DNA of 20,102 bases from CAYMEV01 sp964431655 [NCBI: uncultured bacterium] (GCA_964431655.1 CAYSKJ010000028.1:1-20102); one strand, 5' to 3'; shown: positions 1 to 8,156, numbered from the stretch's first letter. Notes: generated from the sequence alone by a model not told the origin. Program-made: numbers and translations.

Positions 1-188
1 GCAGCCGCCTGATCCACACCCAGCCTGTTTACAAAGAATATATCAACTATGCCCATGAAGGTCTGGACTATCATGCCCAGCATTACAGGCCAGGATAGTT
101 TCCAGATGGCCCCGGTGATGCTTCCCGTCGAAGCTATGGTTGTACCCAGGGCAATGCTATCGGATTTATTATCCCTCTTTTTCCCCAT
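1..188 (-). CDS. MATE-family multidrug/organic cation efflux transporter, N-terminal fragment
   Basis: Reading the minus strand from an ATG at 188 gives 62 residues that run off the left edge. A polar, charged N-terminus (MGKKRDNKSDS) is followed by a segment of the type TGAIWKLSWPVMLGMIVQ and then a hydrophobic stretch ending in FFVNRLGVDQAA. This matches the first transmembrane helix of MATE transporters, which export drugs or metabolites in exchange for Na+ or H+ in the inner membrane. The start is not strongly supported: an AAGG lies about 20 bases upstream, further than usual. An in-frame stop further upstream limits other choices. The gene diverges from the flavin reductase gene across 70 bases. 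The family call rests on the N-terminal helix only. Confidence 0.65.
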   Translation of the reverse strand, partial: MGKKRDNKSDSIALGTTIASTGSITGAIWKLSWPVMLGMIVQTFMGIVDIFFVNRLGVDQAA

Positions 189-258
189 GGATTTTTTTAT
201 AACCAGAAACCTTAATTTTTAGTATTATTAAAGTATCTTATACGAAGGAGATCTTTTT

Positions 259-762
259 ATGTTCAGAGAGTTTGATCTATACAGCGGTAATGTCAATCCT
301 TTTAATAAAATTGGCCGGGAGTGGATGCTGGTGTGCGCAGGCACAGAAAATAACTTTAATATGATGACCGCATCCTGGGGAGGCCTGGGGGTTCTCTGGA
401 ACCGCAATGTATGTTTTGCATTCGTAAGGCCTAATCGGCATACCTTCAAATTCATGGAGGAAAATGAATACTTTACCCTGTCTTTTTTCCCGGAAAGCAA
501 AAAGGACATACTGAGCCTGTGCGGAACAAAATCCGGCCGGGATATTGACAAGATGAACCTCCCCGGTCTGACCCCGGTTTATGAAAAGCCTGGCTTTATA
601 TACTTCAGTGAGGCAAGCTTTATAATATATTCCAGAAAGATATATTTCCAGGACCTGGACCCTTCCCATTTTCTGGACCCTTCAATCCTTGAGAATTACC
701 CGCAGAAGGATTTCCACAGGTGTTATACAGGAGAGATTAAAAAGGCACTGAGCAGGTTATAA
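259..762 (+). CDS. Flavin reductase family protein (flavoredoxin-like, FMN-binding split barrel)
   Basis: 167 residues, a typical length for the family. The N-terminal half carries the features of flavin-reductase-like domains: an early PFNKIGREWMLVCAG strand, a TASWGGLGVLWN segment where FMN phosphate is usually held, and FVRPNRHTFKFMEENEYFTLSFF. Such proteins bind FMN and move electrons from NAD(P)H or ferredoxin-like partners. The physiological partner cannot be read here. A clear ribosome binding site, AAGGAG, lies 9 bases before the ATG and fixes the start. It is the only plus-strand gene in the first 7.6 kb and converges on hemW, with the two stop codons touching. A role in anaerobic redox chemistry or oxidative-stress defence is inference. 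Confidence 0.85.
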   Translation: MFREFDLYSGNVNPFNKIGREWMLVCAGTENNFNMMTASWGGLGVLWNRNVCFAFVRPNRHTFKFMEENEYFTLSFFPESKKDILSLCGTKSGRDIDKMNLPGLTPVYEKPGFIYFSEASFIIYSRKIYFQDLDPSHFLDPSILENYPQKDFHRCYTGEIKKALSRL

Positions 763-1878
763 AGTATCAAAAAGCAGGGGAAGGTAATCGGAGACAAGCA
801 TGCCTTTTACCGTGGGGCACAGCCTGTCCTCCTGGATAACGGCAAATTCCTCTCTTACCAGCATATCCATCATCCCCCTGTTTCGCGGAGTATGGGACAA
901 ATCCGAAACAGGAACGCCATGACTGGTCCTCAGGCCCAGCATCAGCCGCTCTGTTGCCTTCTGTTCTGCACTCAGCATCTCTTCATTCTCCACAGGCATC
1001 AATCCTTTCTTTATCTCCGAGATGTATTTGATGGTATCCGGCCAGTTCCACCAACGCCTGTTACCGTCAAAGGAATGGGAAGAGGGCCCGAAGCCGATAT
1101 AGGGGCTGTGATTCCAGTATCTGCTGTTATGCCGGCTGAAGGCTTTGTACCCGAGGGAGAAATTTGACACCTCATAATGCACATAACCCTCACTGCGCAG
1201 GTAATCCGAGACCGCATAGAACATATCGGATTTTTCCTGCACACAAAGGGATTTAAAAGCCCCTTCCTTCAGTTTGCTGTAAAGAGGCGTTCCCTCAGAG
1301 ATGGTAAGCTCATAGGCTGATATATGGCCGGGTTTGAAAAAAACCGCCTTTTCAAGGTTTTTAAGCAGGGATTTTATACTCTGGCCCGGAAGGCCCCATA
1401 TTATATCCAGATTAAGCCTTTCTATCCCGGCTTCAACAGCAGTCTCAATGCTTCGGACAGCCTGCTCCTCATTATGCCGTCTGCCTAAAAAACCAAGCTC
1501 CCTATCTTCAAAGGACTGAATCCCCAGGCTCAGCCGGTTGACCCCGGCCTGCCTTATGCCATGGATATATTCTTTTGTGATGTCCCGGGGATTTGCCTCA
1601 ATGGTTATTTCCGGGTGGCTTGTAAGTCTATAGAAACGGTAAACAGCGCTGAGTATCCTTTCTGTTTCCAGCAGGGAGAGTACTGACGGGGTTCCTCCGC
1701 CAATATATACCGTATCTGCCTCTCGCGCAGTATCACGGTAAAAATATATCTCTGATTCCAGGGCATCTATATAATCACCGATCAGACCAATTTGCCGGCA
1801 TGAATAAAAACTGCAGTACCTGCATTTTCTTATGCAGAACGGGATGTGTATGTAAACCCCGAAGGGATCATCAGTCAT
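757..1878 (-). CDS. hemW: HemW-like radical SAM protein (coproporphyrinogen III oxidase-like, heme chaperone family)
   Basis: 373 residues. The radical-SAM cysteine cluster CIRKCRYC uses C15, C19 and C22, followed by F24. This spacing (CxxxCxxC, then a phenylalanine) is typical of HemW rather than of true HemN. The glycine-rich SAM motif YIGGGTPS is at about 58-65, and a HemN C-terminal-type domain follows from about 290 (EEMLSAEQKATERLMLGLR). HemW binds heme and a 4Fe-4S cluster and is thought to deliver heme to respiratory proteins. Oxidation of coproporphyrinogen is not expected. The ATG at 1878 overlaps the lepA stop by 8 bases, so translation is probably coupled to lepA, an arrangement seen in many bacteria. 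At its 3' end the stop codon abuts the stop of the convergent flavin reductase gene. Confidence 0.9.
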   Translation of the reverse strand: MTDDPFGVYIHIPFCIRKCRYCSFYSCRQIGLIGDYIDALESEIYFYRDTAREADTVYIGGGTPSVLSLLETERILSAVYRFYRLTSHPEITIEANPRDITKEYIHGIRQAGVNRLSLGIQSFEDRELGFLGRRHNEEQAVRSIETAVEAGIERLNLDIIWGLPGQSIKSLLKNLEKAVFFKPGHISAYELTISEGTPLYSKLKEGAFKSLCVQEKSDMFYAVSDYLRSEGYVHYEVSNFSLGYKAFSRHNSRYWNHSPYIGFGPSSHSFDGNRRWWNWPDTIKYISEIKKGLMPVENEEMLSAEQKATERLMLGLRTSHGVPVSDLSHTPRNRGMMDMLVREEFAVIQEDRLCPTVKGMLVSDYLPLLFDTL

Positions 1879-3664
1879 TATCGCTTTTCAGCACGGAAAC
1901 AAAAGCGCTCTGGGGAACAGAAACCGATCCTATCATCTTCATCCTCTTTTTACCCTTCTTCTGCTTTTCCAGAAGCTTTCTCTTCCTTGATATATCGCCC
2001 CCGTAGCATTTTGCAGTAACATCCTTTCTGAAAGGGGTTATCGTACTGCGGGCGATAATATTGCCCCCTATTGCCCCCTGTATGGCAATCTTAAAAAGGT
2101 GCCTTGGTATCTCATCCTTAAGCTTCTCACAGATCTGAAGAGCTCTGGCTCTTGCCCTGTCCCTGTGGATAATCTGGCTCAATGCGTCTATCTTTTCTCC
2201 ATTAAGGAGGATGTCCATCTTTACAAGATTGCTCTGCCTGTAGTCAAGGATATCATAATCAAAGCTTCCGTATCCCTGGGTTATAGTCTTGAGCTTGTCA
2301 TAAAAGTCATAGATTATCTCTGCCAGAGGCATCCGGAAGTTTACATCAATCCTGCCCTGGGTAGGATAGTTGAACTTTGGCTCAATTCCACGGTGTTCAA
2401 GGCATAGCTCCATCACCTTCCCCATGTACCTGTCAGGGATTATTATGCTTACACTGCAGTAGAGTTCTTCAGATTTTGCAATCTTTGTTTCATCTGGATA
2501 AAACTGAGGATTGTCGATTATCACGACCTCGCCGTTCTCCAGGGTAAACCTGTATTTTATGGAAGGGGATGTAAGTATTATGGACTGCCCATATTCCCTC
2601 TCAAGCCTCTCCTGCACTATGTCCATGTGTAGCAGTCCCAGGAAACCGCACCGGAAACCCTGGCCCAGGGATATGGATGAATCCTTCTGGTAAACCAGTG
2701 AAGCATCATTCAGTACATACTTCTGCATGGCATCGCTTAGGGAATTGTAATCACTGGCCTCTATAGGATATATAGATGAGAATACAACAGGCTTAACTTC
2801 CTTGAATCCTGCCAGGGGTTTATCTGCAGGATTATTATCCAGGGTTATGGTGTCGCCTATCTTGGTATCGCTGAGGCTCTTTATATTGGCTATTATATAG
2901 CCTACTTCGCCTGCAGAGAGCTTCTTCCTGGGCTCCTTGTTAAGCCTGAAAACCCCGAGTTCTTCAACTGTATAGGATGATTTATTATGCATCATCCTTA
3001 TTTTATCGCCGATTTCAACCGTGCCGTCAAATACCCGGCATGCAACAACGGCTCCTCTGAAAGAATCATAGAACGCATCAAATATAAGCGCAGTCAGAGG
3101 CTTTGATTCCTGTCCTACCGGTGCAGGCACCCTGCGCACAATGGCATCGAGTACATCATCAATCCCTGTTCCATCTTTTGCCGAACAAAGGATGGCGTTT
3201 TCCGAATCCAGTCCCAGGTCTGTCTCAATCTGCTCCTTTACTGCCTCAATATTGGCAGAAGGCAGATCTATCTTATTTATAACTGGTATTATCTCCAGAT
3301 TATGCTCCAGTGCCCCGTAAAGAGTGGCAATTGTCTGGGCTTCAACCCCCTGGCTTGCATCCACCAGCAGCAGTACCCCCTCACAGGAAGCCAGTGCCCT
3401 GGAAACTTCGTAGGAAAAATCCACGTGTCCCGGGGTGTCAATGAGGTTCAGCACATACTTATCTCCGCCATGGGCATGGTACAGGGCTATGGTCTGGCTC
3501 TTTATGGTTATGCCCCTTTCCCTCTCAATCTCATTATTATCCAGGACCTGGTCCCGCAAGAGCCTTTTTTCAATAAGGGCATCGCTCTGTATAAGCCTGT
3601 CCGCAAGGGTTGACTTGCCATGGTCTATATGGGCTATTATGCTGAAATTCCTGATATTTTCCAT
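1871..3664 (-). CDS. lepA: Elongation factor 4 (LepA), ribosome-associated GTPase
   Basis: 597 residues, full length for LepA. G1 is AHIDHGKST at 11-19, followed by the switch I motif RERGITI, G3 DTPGH, G4 NKID and G5 SAK. Domains II and III follow, then the LepA-specific C-terminal domain with KGKKRMKMIGSVSVPQSAF near the end. LepA binds ribosomes and affects translocation and initiation or 30S biogenesis; it is usually dispensable in rich medium. It is the first gene of a two-gene unit with hemW. An AAGGA lies just before the ATG. A good promoter-like pair sits immediately upstream, but it would leave a leader of only about 4 bases (see the promoter entry). Confidence 0.97.
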   Translation of the reverse strand: MENIRNFSIIAHIDHGKSTLADRLIQSDALIEKRLLRDQVLDNNEIERERGITIKSQTIALYHAHGGDKYVLNLIDTPGHVDFSYEVSRALASCEGVLLLVDASQGVEAQTIATLYGALEHNLEIIPVINKIDLPSANIEAVKEQIETDLGLDSENAILCSAKDGTGIDDVLDAIVRRVPAPVGQESKPLTALIFDAFYDSFRGAVVACRVFDGTVEIGDKIRMMHNKSSYTVEELGVFRLNKEPRKKLSAGEVGYIIANIKSLSDTKIGDTITLDNNPADKPLAGFKEVKPVVFSSIYPIEASDYNSLSDAMQKYVLNDASLVYQKDSSISLGQGFRCGFLGLLHMDIVQERLEREYGQSIILTSPSIKYRFTLENGEVVIIDNPQFYPDETKIAKSEELYCSVSIIIPDRYMGKVMELCLEHRGIEPKFNYPTQGRIDVNFRMPLAEIIYDFYDKLKTITQGYGSFDYDILDYRQSNLVKMDILLNGEKIDALSQIIHRDRARARALQICEKLKDEIPRHLFKIAIQGAIGGNIIARSTITPFRKDVTAKCYGGDISRKRKLLEKQKKGKKRMKMIGSVSVPQSAFVSVLKSDND

Positions 3665-3674
3665 AATCCTTCAG

Positions 3675-3702
3675 AATATACCTTTATTGACCTCTTTGTT
3701 AA
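3675..3702 (-). promoter_or_regulatory. Candidate sigma70-type promoter before lepA
   Basis: On the minus strand, TTAACA (3702-3697) and TATATT (3680-3675) are separated by 16 bases; each matches consensus at 5 of 6 positions. The predicted start would fall about 4 bases from the lepA ATG, inside or past the AAGGA ribosome site. Either the transcript is nearly leaderless or another promoter is used. Sequence match only. Confidence 0.3.
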
Positions 3703-3745
3703 CATAATTTGATCTTTTATCAAGAAAATTAAAAATTGAAAGCTA

Positions 3746-4720
3746 TTACAGGTTTATGTCCACAAGCCAGCTTTTATTTTCCAGGTACCAGTCAATAGTC
3801 TTTTCAAGGCCTTCCTCAACCCCGGTCTTAGGCTTCCATACAAGAAGACGCTCTGCTTTGCCTATATCAGCCCAGGTAGACATCATGTCAGCCTTGTGAA
3901 AGGGTCTTTTGGATATAACAGCCTTTTTCCCCAGTCTCTTTTCTATCAGGGAGATTATATAATTCATGGATACCGGGTTTTTACCTCCGCCAAGATTGAT
4001 TATCTCATAGCCCAGCCTCTTGACAGCCCTGAAGGTACCTTCCGCTATATCATCCACATAGGTGAAATCCCTGCTCTGGCTTCCATCCCCAAAAAGTTCA
4101 ATGGGGCTTTGCTCATCTATCCATTTTATAAACCGGAAAATGCTCATGTCCGGCCTCCCGCAGGGCCCGTAAACGGTGAAATAGCGCACTATGGAAGCAT
4201 CTATGCCGTATAGGTAATGATAGGAATACACGAGGCTCTCTGCCGCTTTCTTGGTAGCTGCATAGGGGGATATGGGCGTATTGACAGCCAGATCCTCAGT
4301 AAAGGGCATTTTCTGCCCTGCATAAAGCGAAGATGTAGAAGCCAGGACAAGCTTGCGTATATCATATTTGATCATAAGCTGTAATATATTGAGTGTACCC
4401 ATGGTATTGGTGGAGAGGTATACATGTGGGTTCTCAAGGCTGTATCTTACCCCTGCCCTGGCGGCAAGGTTTATTACAGCATCATATTTCTCTTTTCTGA
4501 ATATTTCATCCATATCCTCCAAGTTTTCTATATCCTTCTGGAAAAAGGTAAAATCATCCCTCTCCTGAAGCTTCTCCGCCCTGTATTTCTTCAGCCTTAC
4601 ATCATAATAATCGTTCATATTATCGATGCCAACAACCCTGTATCCCCCTGAAAGAAACCTCTCGCAGGTCTTCCATCCTATAAAACCTGCAGCCCCTGTA
4701 ATTATTACAGATTTTCCCAT
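3746..4720 (-). CDS. NAD-dependent nucleotide-sugar epimerase, UDP-glucuronate 4-epimerase type
   Basis: 324 residues of the extended short-chain dehydrogenase fold. The NAD-binding motif TGAAGFIG (GxxGxxG at 9-15) is N-terminal. The catalytic Tyr-Lys pair is Y153/K157 in SPYAATKKAA, with STSS at 128-131 giving the serine/threonine. NMNDYYDVRLKKYR near 34-47 and ARAGVRYSLENP near 87-97 resemble UDP-glucuronate epimerases, which interconvert UDP-GlcA and UDP-GalA; UDP-glucose or UDP-GlcNAc 4-epimerase remains possible. It is the last gene of the envelope operon, 15 bases after the stop of the sulfatase-fold gene, with an AGGAG site before its ATG. Its likely role is to supply an acidic sugar for a surface polymer made with the neighbouring genes; that link is inference. 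Confidence 0.85.
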   Translation of the reverse strand: MGKSVIITGAAGFIGWKTCERFLSGGYRVVGIDNMNDYYDVRLKKYRAEKLQERDDFTFFQKDIENLEDMDEIFRKEKYDAVINLAARAGVRYSLENPHVYLSTNTMGTLNILQLMIKYDIRKLVLASTSSLYAGQKMPFTEDLAVNTPISPYAATKKAAESLVYSYHYLYGIDASIVRYFTVYGPCGRPDMSIFRFIKWIDEQSPIELFGDGSQSRDFTYVDDIAEGTFRAVKRLGYEIINLGGGKNPVSMNYIISLIEKRLGKKAVISKRPFHKADMMSTWADIGKAERLLVWKPKTGVEEGLEKTIDWYLENKSWLVDINL

Positions 4721-4735
4721 AACTATCTCCTCTGC

Positions 4736-6721
4736 TTAAAAATTCCTCTTATTATGGTATAAAAGATATCTTGAATACTCATAAACAGCATTGCCCAGCC
4801 TGAACATATATTCCCCGGCATCGGGGTATTCTTCCCTGATACAGCGGTAATCCTTATCCTCCCCTCTGTAAAAAAGGCTGTAGGAACCATCAGGCTCAAT
4901 GTTTACATAAAACTCATCCATGAGAAGCCCGTGCCTGGGGGGGGTCCTGAAAGGGGTAAAGGTAAATGCAAAGCCCCGGCCTTCAAAGCTCTCATCAAAA
5001 AGATCTCTTCCAAAAGCCTTGTTTATGTATTCTTTCCCCACAAGCCCTGCAATGGTAGGCATCAGGTCAAGAGAGCTGGCTATACTGCTTATAACAGCCG
5101 GTTCTTTTATCAGACCGGGTGAATAAATCAGCAGGGGGACGCTGTAGGATGCCAGAGCCAGATCTCCAAAACGCCTGTCCAGCGCTCCTCCGTTGGTCCC
5201 GTGATCCCCGTATATTATAAATATGGTATTGTCGAAATATTCCTCTTGTTCCGCGAGGCTGAAATAATATCCCAGGCAGTGGTCCAGAAACCTGAAACCG
5301 TTATATTCCTTAAGGGAATAAAAACCGTTTTCCGCCAGCAGAGCTTCATCCATGTCCTCACATATAAAACCCTTCGAATCAGCGGGTATCGTGAAGGGCC
5401 TGTGGTTGCCTGCAGTCTGTATGAACGCAAAGAAGGGCTCTTTCACATCCCGTAGTATATTATTGGACTCGCAGAACAGGTCCGCATCGCTTATGCCCCA
5501 TACATCCTGCACCGGTGAAGAATAGGAGCCTTCCTCAAATATCTTCAGGCCCTCAATATTATAGGACAGGACACCCCGTATATTTCCCCAGTTGGCGCTC
5601 CCTCCAATAAAATAAAACTTCTCATATTCCTCCAGGGCATTCAGTATGGTATGCTGTTCTACAACAAGGGGGTTCTTTGATGAGTAATAACCGGCGCTGA
5701 CATCCGGTATGCCGAACAATGAACAGAATATGGACCTTGATGTGTTCTCCATGGGCACATAAAAGTTATTAAAAAGCATCCCCCGCTCCGAAAGTCTGTC
5801 AAAATTTGGCGAAGGATTAAGCCTGTTTCCCATAGCTCCTACCTTAAAGGATGCAAAGGTCTCAAGCAATATTACCACAATATTAGGCTGAACCTCAAAC
5901 TTAAGCTCAGGTTTCATTTTTCTTGCAAGATTCAGCTCATTATTTTTGCCCACACCATAGTAATCCGCAAGGACCAGATAAGCCTCGCCTGCCTTTTTTT
6001 TATCATAATTATGGGGTTTTACCTTCAGGCTGTCATAAAAATAAAGCACCGGATTAAAAGCATAGTTGCTTACAAAACCGTCGGTTGTGAAATATGCCTC
6101 GCTCCACCTGAGAGGGAAGCGGGAAGCCCTGCCGTATATAAGCACTGAGACAGCCAGGAAAAACAAAATATAAAAAACCGCCGGTGCCCTTTTTATCGAC
6201 CCCGAAGGAGAATGCCTGCCTAATAATTTGCTCATAAATAAGGCAAAACCGGCCAGAAGAGCAATAAACCCTGCAGCAATGCTGTAAACAGGATAGGACT
6301 GGTAAATCATGCCTAAGGATATGTCAGGATTGTCCAGAAACATAAACAATGCTGAGCTCACCCTGTTTCTTATATAGCTGTAGGAACCGAAATCAAACCC
6401 GAAAAAAACCATCATTCCTGCAAATACTGCAATTGTGTACAACAGTATAAAAACCCTGAACACCTTTTTTTCAAGCATTCTCCTTCCCAGAAAACAGGCC
6501 ATAACGAACAGGGGAAGCACTATAAGGCCGGCAAGCCTGAGATCAAACTTTATCCCCAGATATGTGGCATAAAGCATGTCCTGAGAAAAAACCGGGATAT
6601 CCCCTGGCTTGAAGAATACTAAAAAGACCGCCCTGTAGACAAGGCTGATAAAAAAATATATAAATAGCAAAATAAGTAAAAAAGAAATATTATCTGGCAA
6701 AAGTTTTTTAAGAATCTTCAT
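4736..6721 (-). CDS. LTA synthase / phosphoglycerol transferase family membrane enzyme (sulfatase fold)
   Basis: 661 residues. About five hydrophobic helices fill residues 10-200, and the periplasmic catalytic domain starts near 275. The metal and nucleophile positions of the LtaS/OpgB-type fold are present: E287 in VVILLETFAS, the nucleophile T327 in MENTSRSIF, H440 in GNHRPF, and D506-H507 in YGDHG. These enzymes transfer phosphoglycerol (or phosphoethanolamine in relatives) from a phospholipid to a glycan or lipid acceptor outside the inner membrane. In a diderm the acceptor is more likely a periplasmic glucan or surface glycan than lipoteichoic acid. It lies 21 bases after the beta-barrel gene, with an AAGGGAAAT ribosome site, and 15 bases before the epimerase. 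The exact donor and acceptor cannot be deduced. Confidence 0.88.
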   Translation of the reverse strand: MKILKKLLPDNISFLLILLFIYFFISLVYRAVFLVFFKPGDIPVFSQDMLYATYLGIKFDLRLAGLIVLPLFVMACFLGRRMLEKKVFRVFILLYTIAVFAGMMVFFGFDFGSYSYIRNRVSSALFMFLDNPDISLGMIYQSYPVYSIAAGFIALLAGFALFMSKLLGRHSPSGSIKRAPAVFYILFFLAVSVLIYGRASRFPLRWSEAYFTTDGFVSNYAFNPVLYFYDSLKVKPHNYDKKKAGEAYLVLADYYGVGKNNELNLARKMKPELKFEVQPNIVVILLETFASFKVGAMGNRLNPSPNFDRLSERGMLFNNFYVPMENTSRSIFCSLFGIPDVSAGYYSSKNPLVVEQHTILNALEEYEKFYFIGGSANWGNIRGVLSYNIEGLKIFEEGSYSSPVQDVWGISDADLFCESNNILRDVKEPFFAFIQTAGNHRPFTIPADSKGFICEDMDEALLAENGFYSLKEYNGFRFLDHCLGYYFSLAEQEEYFDNTIFIIYGDHGTNGGALDRRFGDLALASYSVPLLIYSPGLIKEPAVISSIASSLDLMPTIAGLVGKEYINKAFGRDLFDESFEGRGFAFTFTPFRTPPRHGLLMDEFYVNIEPDGSYSLFYRGEDKDYRCIREEYPDAGEYMFRLGNAVYEYSRYLLYHNKRNF

Positions 6722-6742
6722 ACTAATTTCCCTTATACAATA

Positions 6743-7480
6743 TTAAAATTTATAAGATATTCCTATCCTGGCCCCATAGGTAAATAAATATGCCTCTGTC
6801 GGGTTTACAGTTATCAAGGTTACCTGCCCTTCCCTTTCCATCCTTCCCTCGCCCCTTGCAGTCTCCATAACCCCGAAATCCGTATAGTGGAATTCCATCT
6901 CAACTGCAATGCTGTCATTAATCCTGAAACTGTTGCCTAAAACAGCTGAACAGCAGAAGCTGTACCTGCTGTCCCCGGGCACTATAAAGTTATGGGGCCT
7001 TTCAAGCTCCGGAAATGTCATATAAACGTCATCAGTGCTGTTTCTGGATATCCCCGCTCCCAGAACCACATAGGGTCTGAACCATCGGGGCTCACTTAAT
7101 AAATCAAACCTCACATTAAAAGTCCCCGCCAGAACCTTAATATCACACCTTACGGGCTGATTATCCCCTGCATCCGGGTAATTGACCTGACCCTCGTACC
7201 TGATCCCCGGCCTGTATAAAAACCCCAGCTCCAGGCATATCCAATCATCAGCCCGATAACCCGCAAAAAAATCAAAGACAGAGCTCTTGCCCGCATCTCC
7301 CCTTGCATAATACCCGCACCCGTAAACCGGCGTATCCCGTGTATCACTGCAGTCCTTATCCCTCCATGTGCAGTGTCCCTCAAGATCATAACCCGTATAA
7401 AGCCTGAGATAAATATCCCCGGCAAAACCGGCAAAACTGACAATTAAAAGCAATAAAAAAAACATATAGCCTTTTCTCAC
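6743..7480 (-). CDS. Outer-membrane beta-barrel-like protein with signal peptide
   Basis: 245 residues, from a GTG start at 7480. The GTG is preferred over the ATG at 7465 because it keeps the positive MRKGYM N-region ahead of the hydrophobic core FFLLLLIVSFAGFAG, and GGGG lies 7 bases upstream. Cleavage after AGFAG is plausible. The mature chain alternates aromatic and polar residues (YLRLYTGYD, FNVRFDLL, VEMEFHYTDFG) and ends in GARIGISYKF. A terminal phenylalanine is the usual Bam-recognised end of outer-membrane barrels. About eight strands of an OmpA/OmpW-like barrel would fit the length. Residues 32-55 hold four cysteines (HCTWRDKDC, YGCGY region), unusual for a barrel and possibly a disulfide-bonded loop. 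It is the first gene of the envelope operon. Its function is not recognised. Confidence 0.75.
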   Translation of the reverse strand: MRKGYMFFLLLLIVSFAGFAGDIYLRLYTGYDLEGHCTWRDKDCSDTRDTPVYGCGYYARGDAGKSSVFDFFAGYRADDWICLELGFLYRPGIRYEGQVNYPDAGDNQPVRCDIKVLAGTFNVRFDLLSEPRWFRPYVVLGAGISRNSTDDVYMTFPELERPHNFIVPGDSRYSFCCSAVLGNSFRINDSIAVEMEFHYTDFGVMETARGEGRMEREGQVTLITVNPTEAYLFTYGARIGISYKF

Positions 7481-7513
7481 AGCATATCCCCGATATACAT
7501 TTTCAATCCCTGC

Positions 7514-7541
7514 ATATTAGCACAGAATTGCACCCTTACAA
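7514..7541 (-). promoter_or_regulatory. Promoter of the envelope operon (extended -10)
   Basis: On the minus strand, TTGTAA (7541-7536), a 16-base spacer and TAATAT (7519-7514), preceded by TGC (an extended -10 element). The predicted start near 7507 leaves a leader of about 27 bases containing the GGGG ribosome site before the GTG at 7480. It is back-to-back with the plus-strand promoter at 7561. Confidence 0.45.
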
Positions 7542-7560
7542 AAAGAATTCAATTAAATTA

Positions 7561-7590
7561 TTGACAAACAAAAACACTGGCTTAAATAAT
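7561..7590 (+). promoter_or_regulatory. Promoter of the small two-gene unit (7613-8156)
   Basis: A perfect -35 TTGACA (7561-7566), an 18-base spacer and AATAAT (7585-7590, 5 of 6 matches). The start would be near 7597, about 16 bases before the ATG at 7613, so the leader is very short and begins close to the weak GGAG at 7598-7601. Confidence 0.5.
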
Positions 7591-7612
7591 ACTCACTGGA
7601 GCAAATATCCCC

Positions 7613-7852
7613 ATGGAAAAAACAGAGTTTGCCATTGCTAAGTTCAAATACTCAAAGAACGATTTCTACTGTGTGGAGATTATTGAACGATTCAGCACCT
7701 ATGAACAGGCTTCCCTTGTATTTCTGCAAAAGTCCTATGCAGGCTCATCAGGAGGCACATGGCAGGATTCCTGCACCTATGAGATCATTGATATAAAAGG
7801 CAAAATCCTGTATTATCACAATAACGGGAAAATACAAACGGTACTGGACTAG
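7613..7852 (+). CDS. Small hypothetical protein
   Basis: 79 residues, not recognised. It reads as a compact alpha/beta domain: FAIAKFKYSKNDFYCVEIIERF (strand-turn-strand), a helix around TYEQASLVFLQKSY, a GSSGG turn, then strands YEIIDIKGKILYYHNN. There is no signal peptide or membrane segment, so it is probably cytoplasmic. Support for a real gene comes from a consensus-like promoter 23 bases upstream, a balanced amino-acid composition and tight linkage (4 bases) to the next gene. The ribosome site is weak: GGAG, 11 bases before the ATG. It could be a partner of the CxxC protein; nothing in the sequence gives a reaction. Confidence 0.6.
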   Translation: MEKTEFAIAKFKYSKNDFYCVEIIERFSTYEQASLVFLQKSYAGSSGGTWQDSCTYEIIDIKGKILYYHNNGKIQTVLD

Positions 7853-7856
7853 AACC

Positions 7857-8156
7857 ATGAATAAATGCTCAATCTGCTCAGGCCTGAAAGACAAAGAATA
7901 TGCCTTTCAAAAATACCAGTCAAATTATGCAGACAGCTATCTGCCTGAATCTTCACATAAGCTCATCCTTGTCAAAGATCTCAAAAAAAACTCAGGCAGA
8001 TTAAAACAGCTAAAACAATGTCCCGAATGCAGGACCTACTATCTCTATGAAACCGATTACGAATATTTTGCCTTCGGCTCTGAAGACGAAGAATTCCTGA
8101 CCCGTCTGACTGAAGAAGAGGCTCTGGAGCTATTAAACTCAGATAGTACTGAATAA
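7857..8156 (+). CDS. Small hypothetical protein with paired CxxC motifs (putative zinc-binding)
   Basis: 99 residues. CSIC (C4, C7) at the N-terminus and CPEC (C55, C58) in the middle form a likely four-cysteine metal site. The second half, CRTYYLYETDYEYFAFGSEDEEF followed by LTRLTEEEALELL, is acidic and ends in a helix. I recall similar small uncharacterised proteins with a CPxCGTYYLYE..GSEDE..LTRLT core in several diderm groups, but cannot name a family accession. There is no secretion signal. Its ATG is 4 bases after the stop of the upstream gene with no strong ribosome site of its own, so translational coupling is likely. The function is unknown. Confidence 0.7.
   Translation: MNKCSICSGLKDKEYAFQKYQSNYADSYLPESSHKLILVKDLKKNSGRLKQLKQCPECRTYYLYETDYEYFAFGSEDEEFLTRLTEEEALELLNSDSTE

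Noticed and set aside
2099-2407. 102-codon ORF antisense to lepA
   Set aside because: It is the shadow of a highly conserved gene, with no independent start signal.
3709-3723. TTGAT/ATCAA hairpin after the epimerase gene as a terminator
   Set aside because: The 5-bp AT-rich stem is not followed by a T-run on the minus strand.
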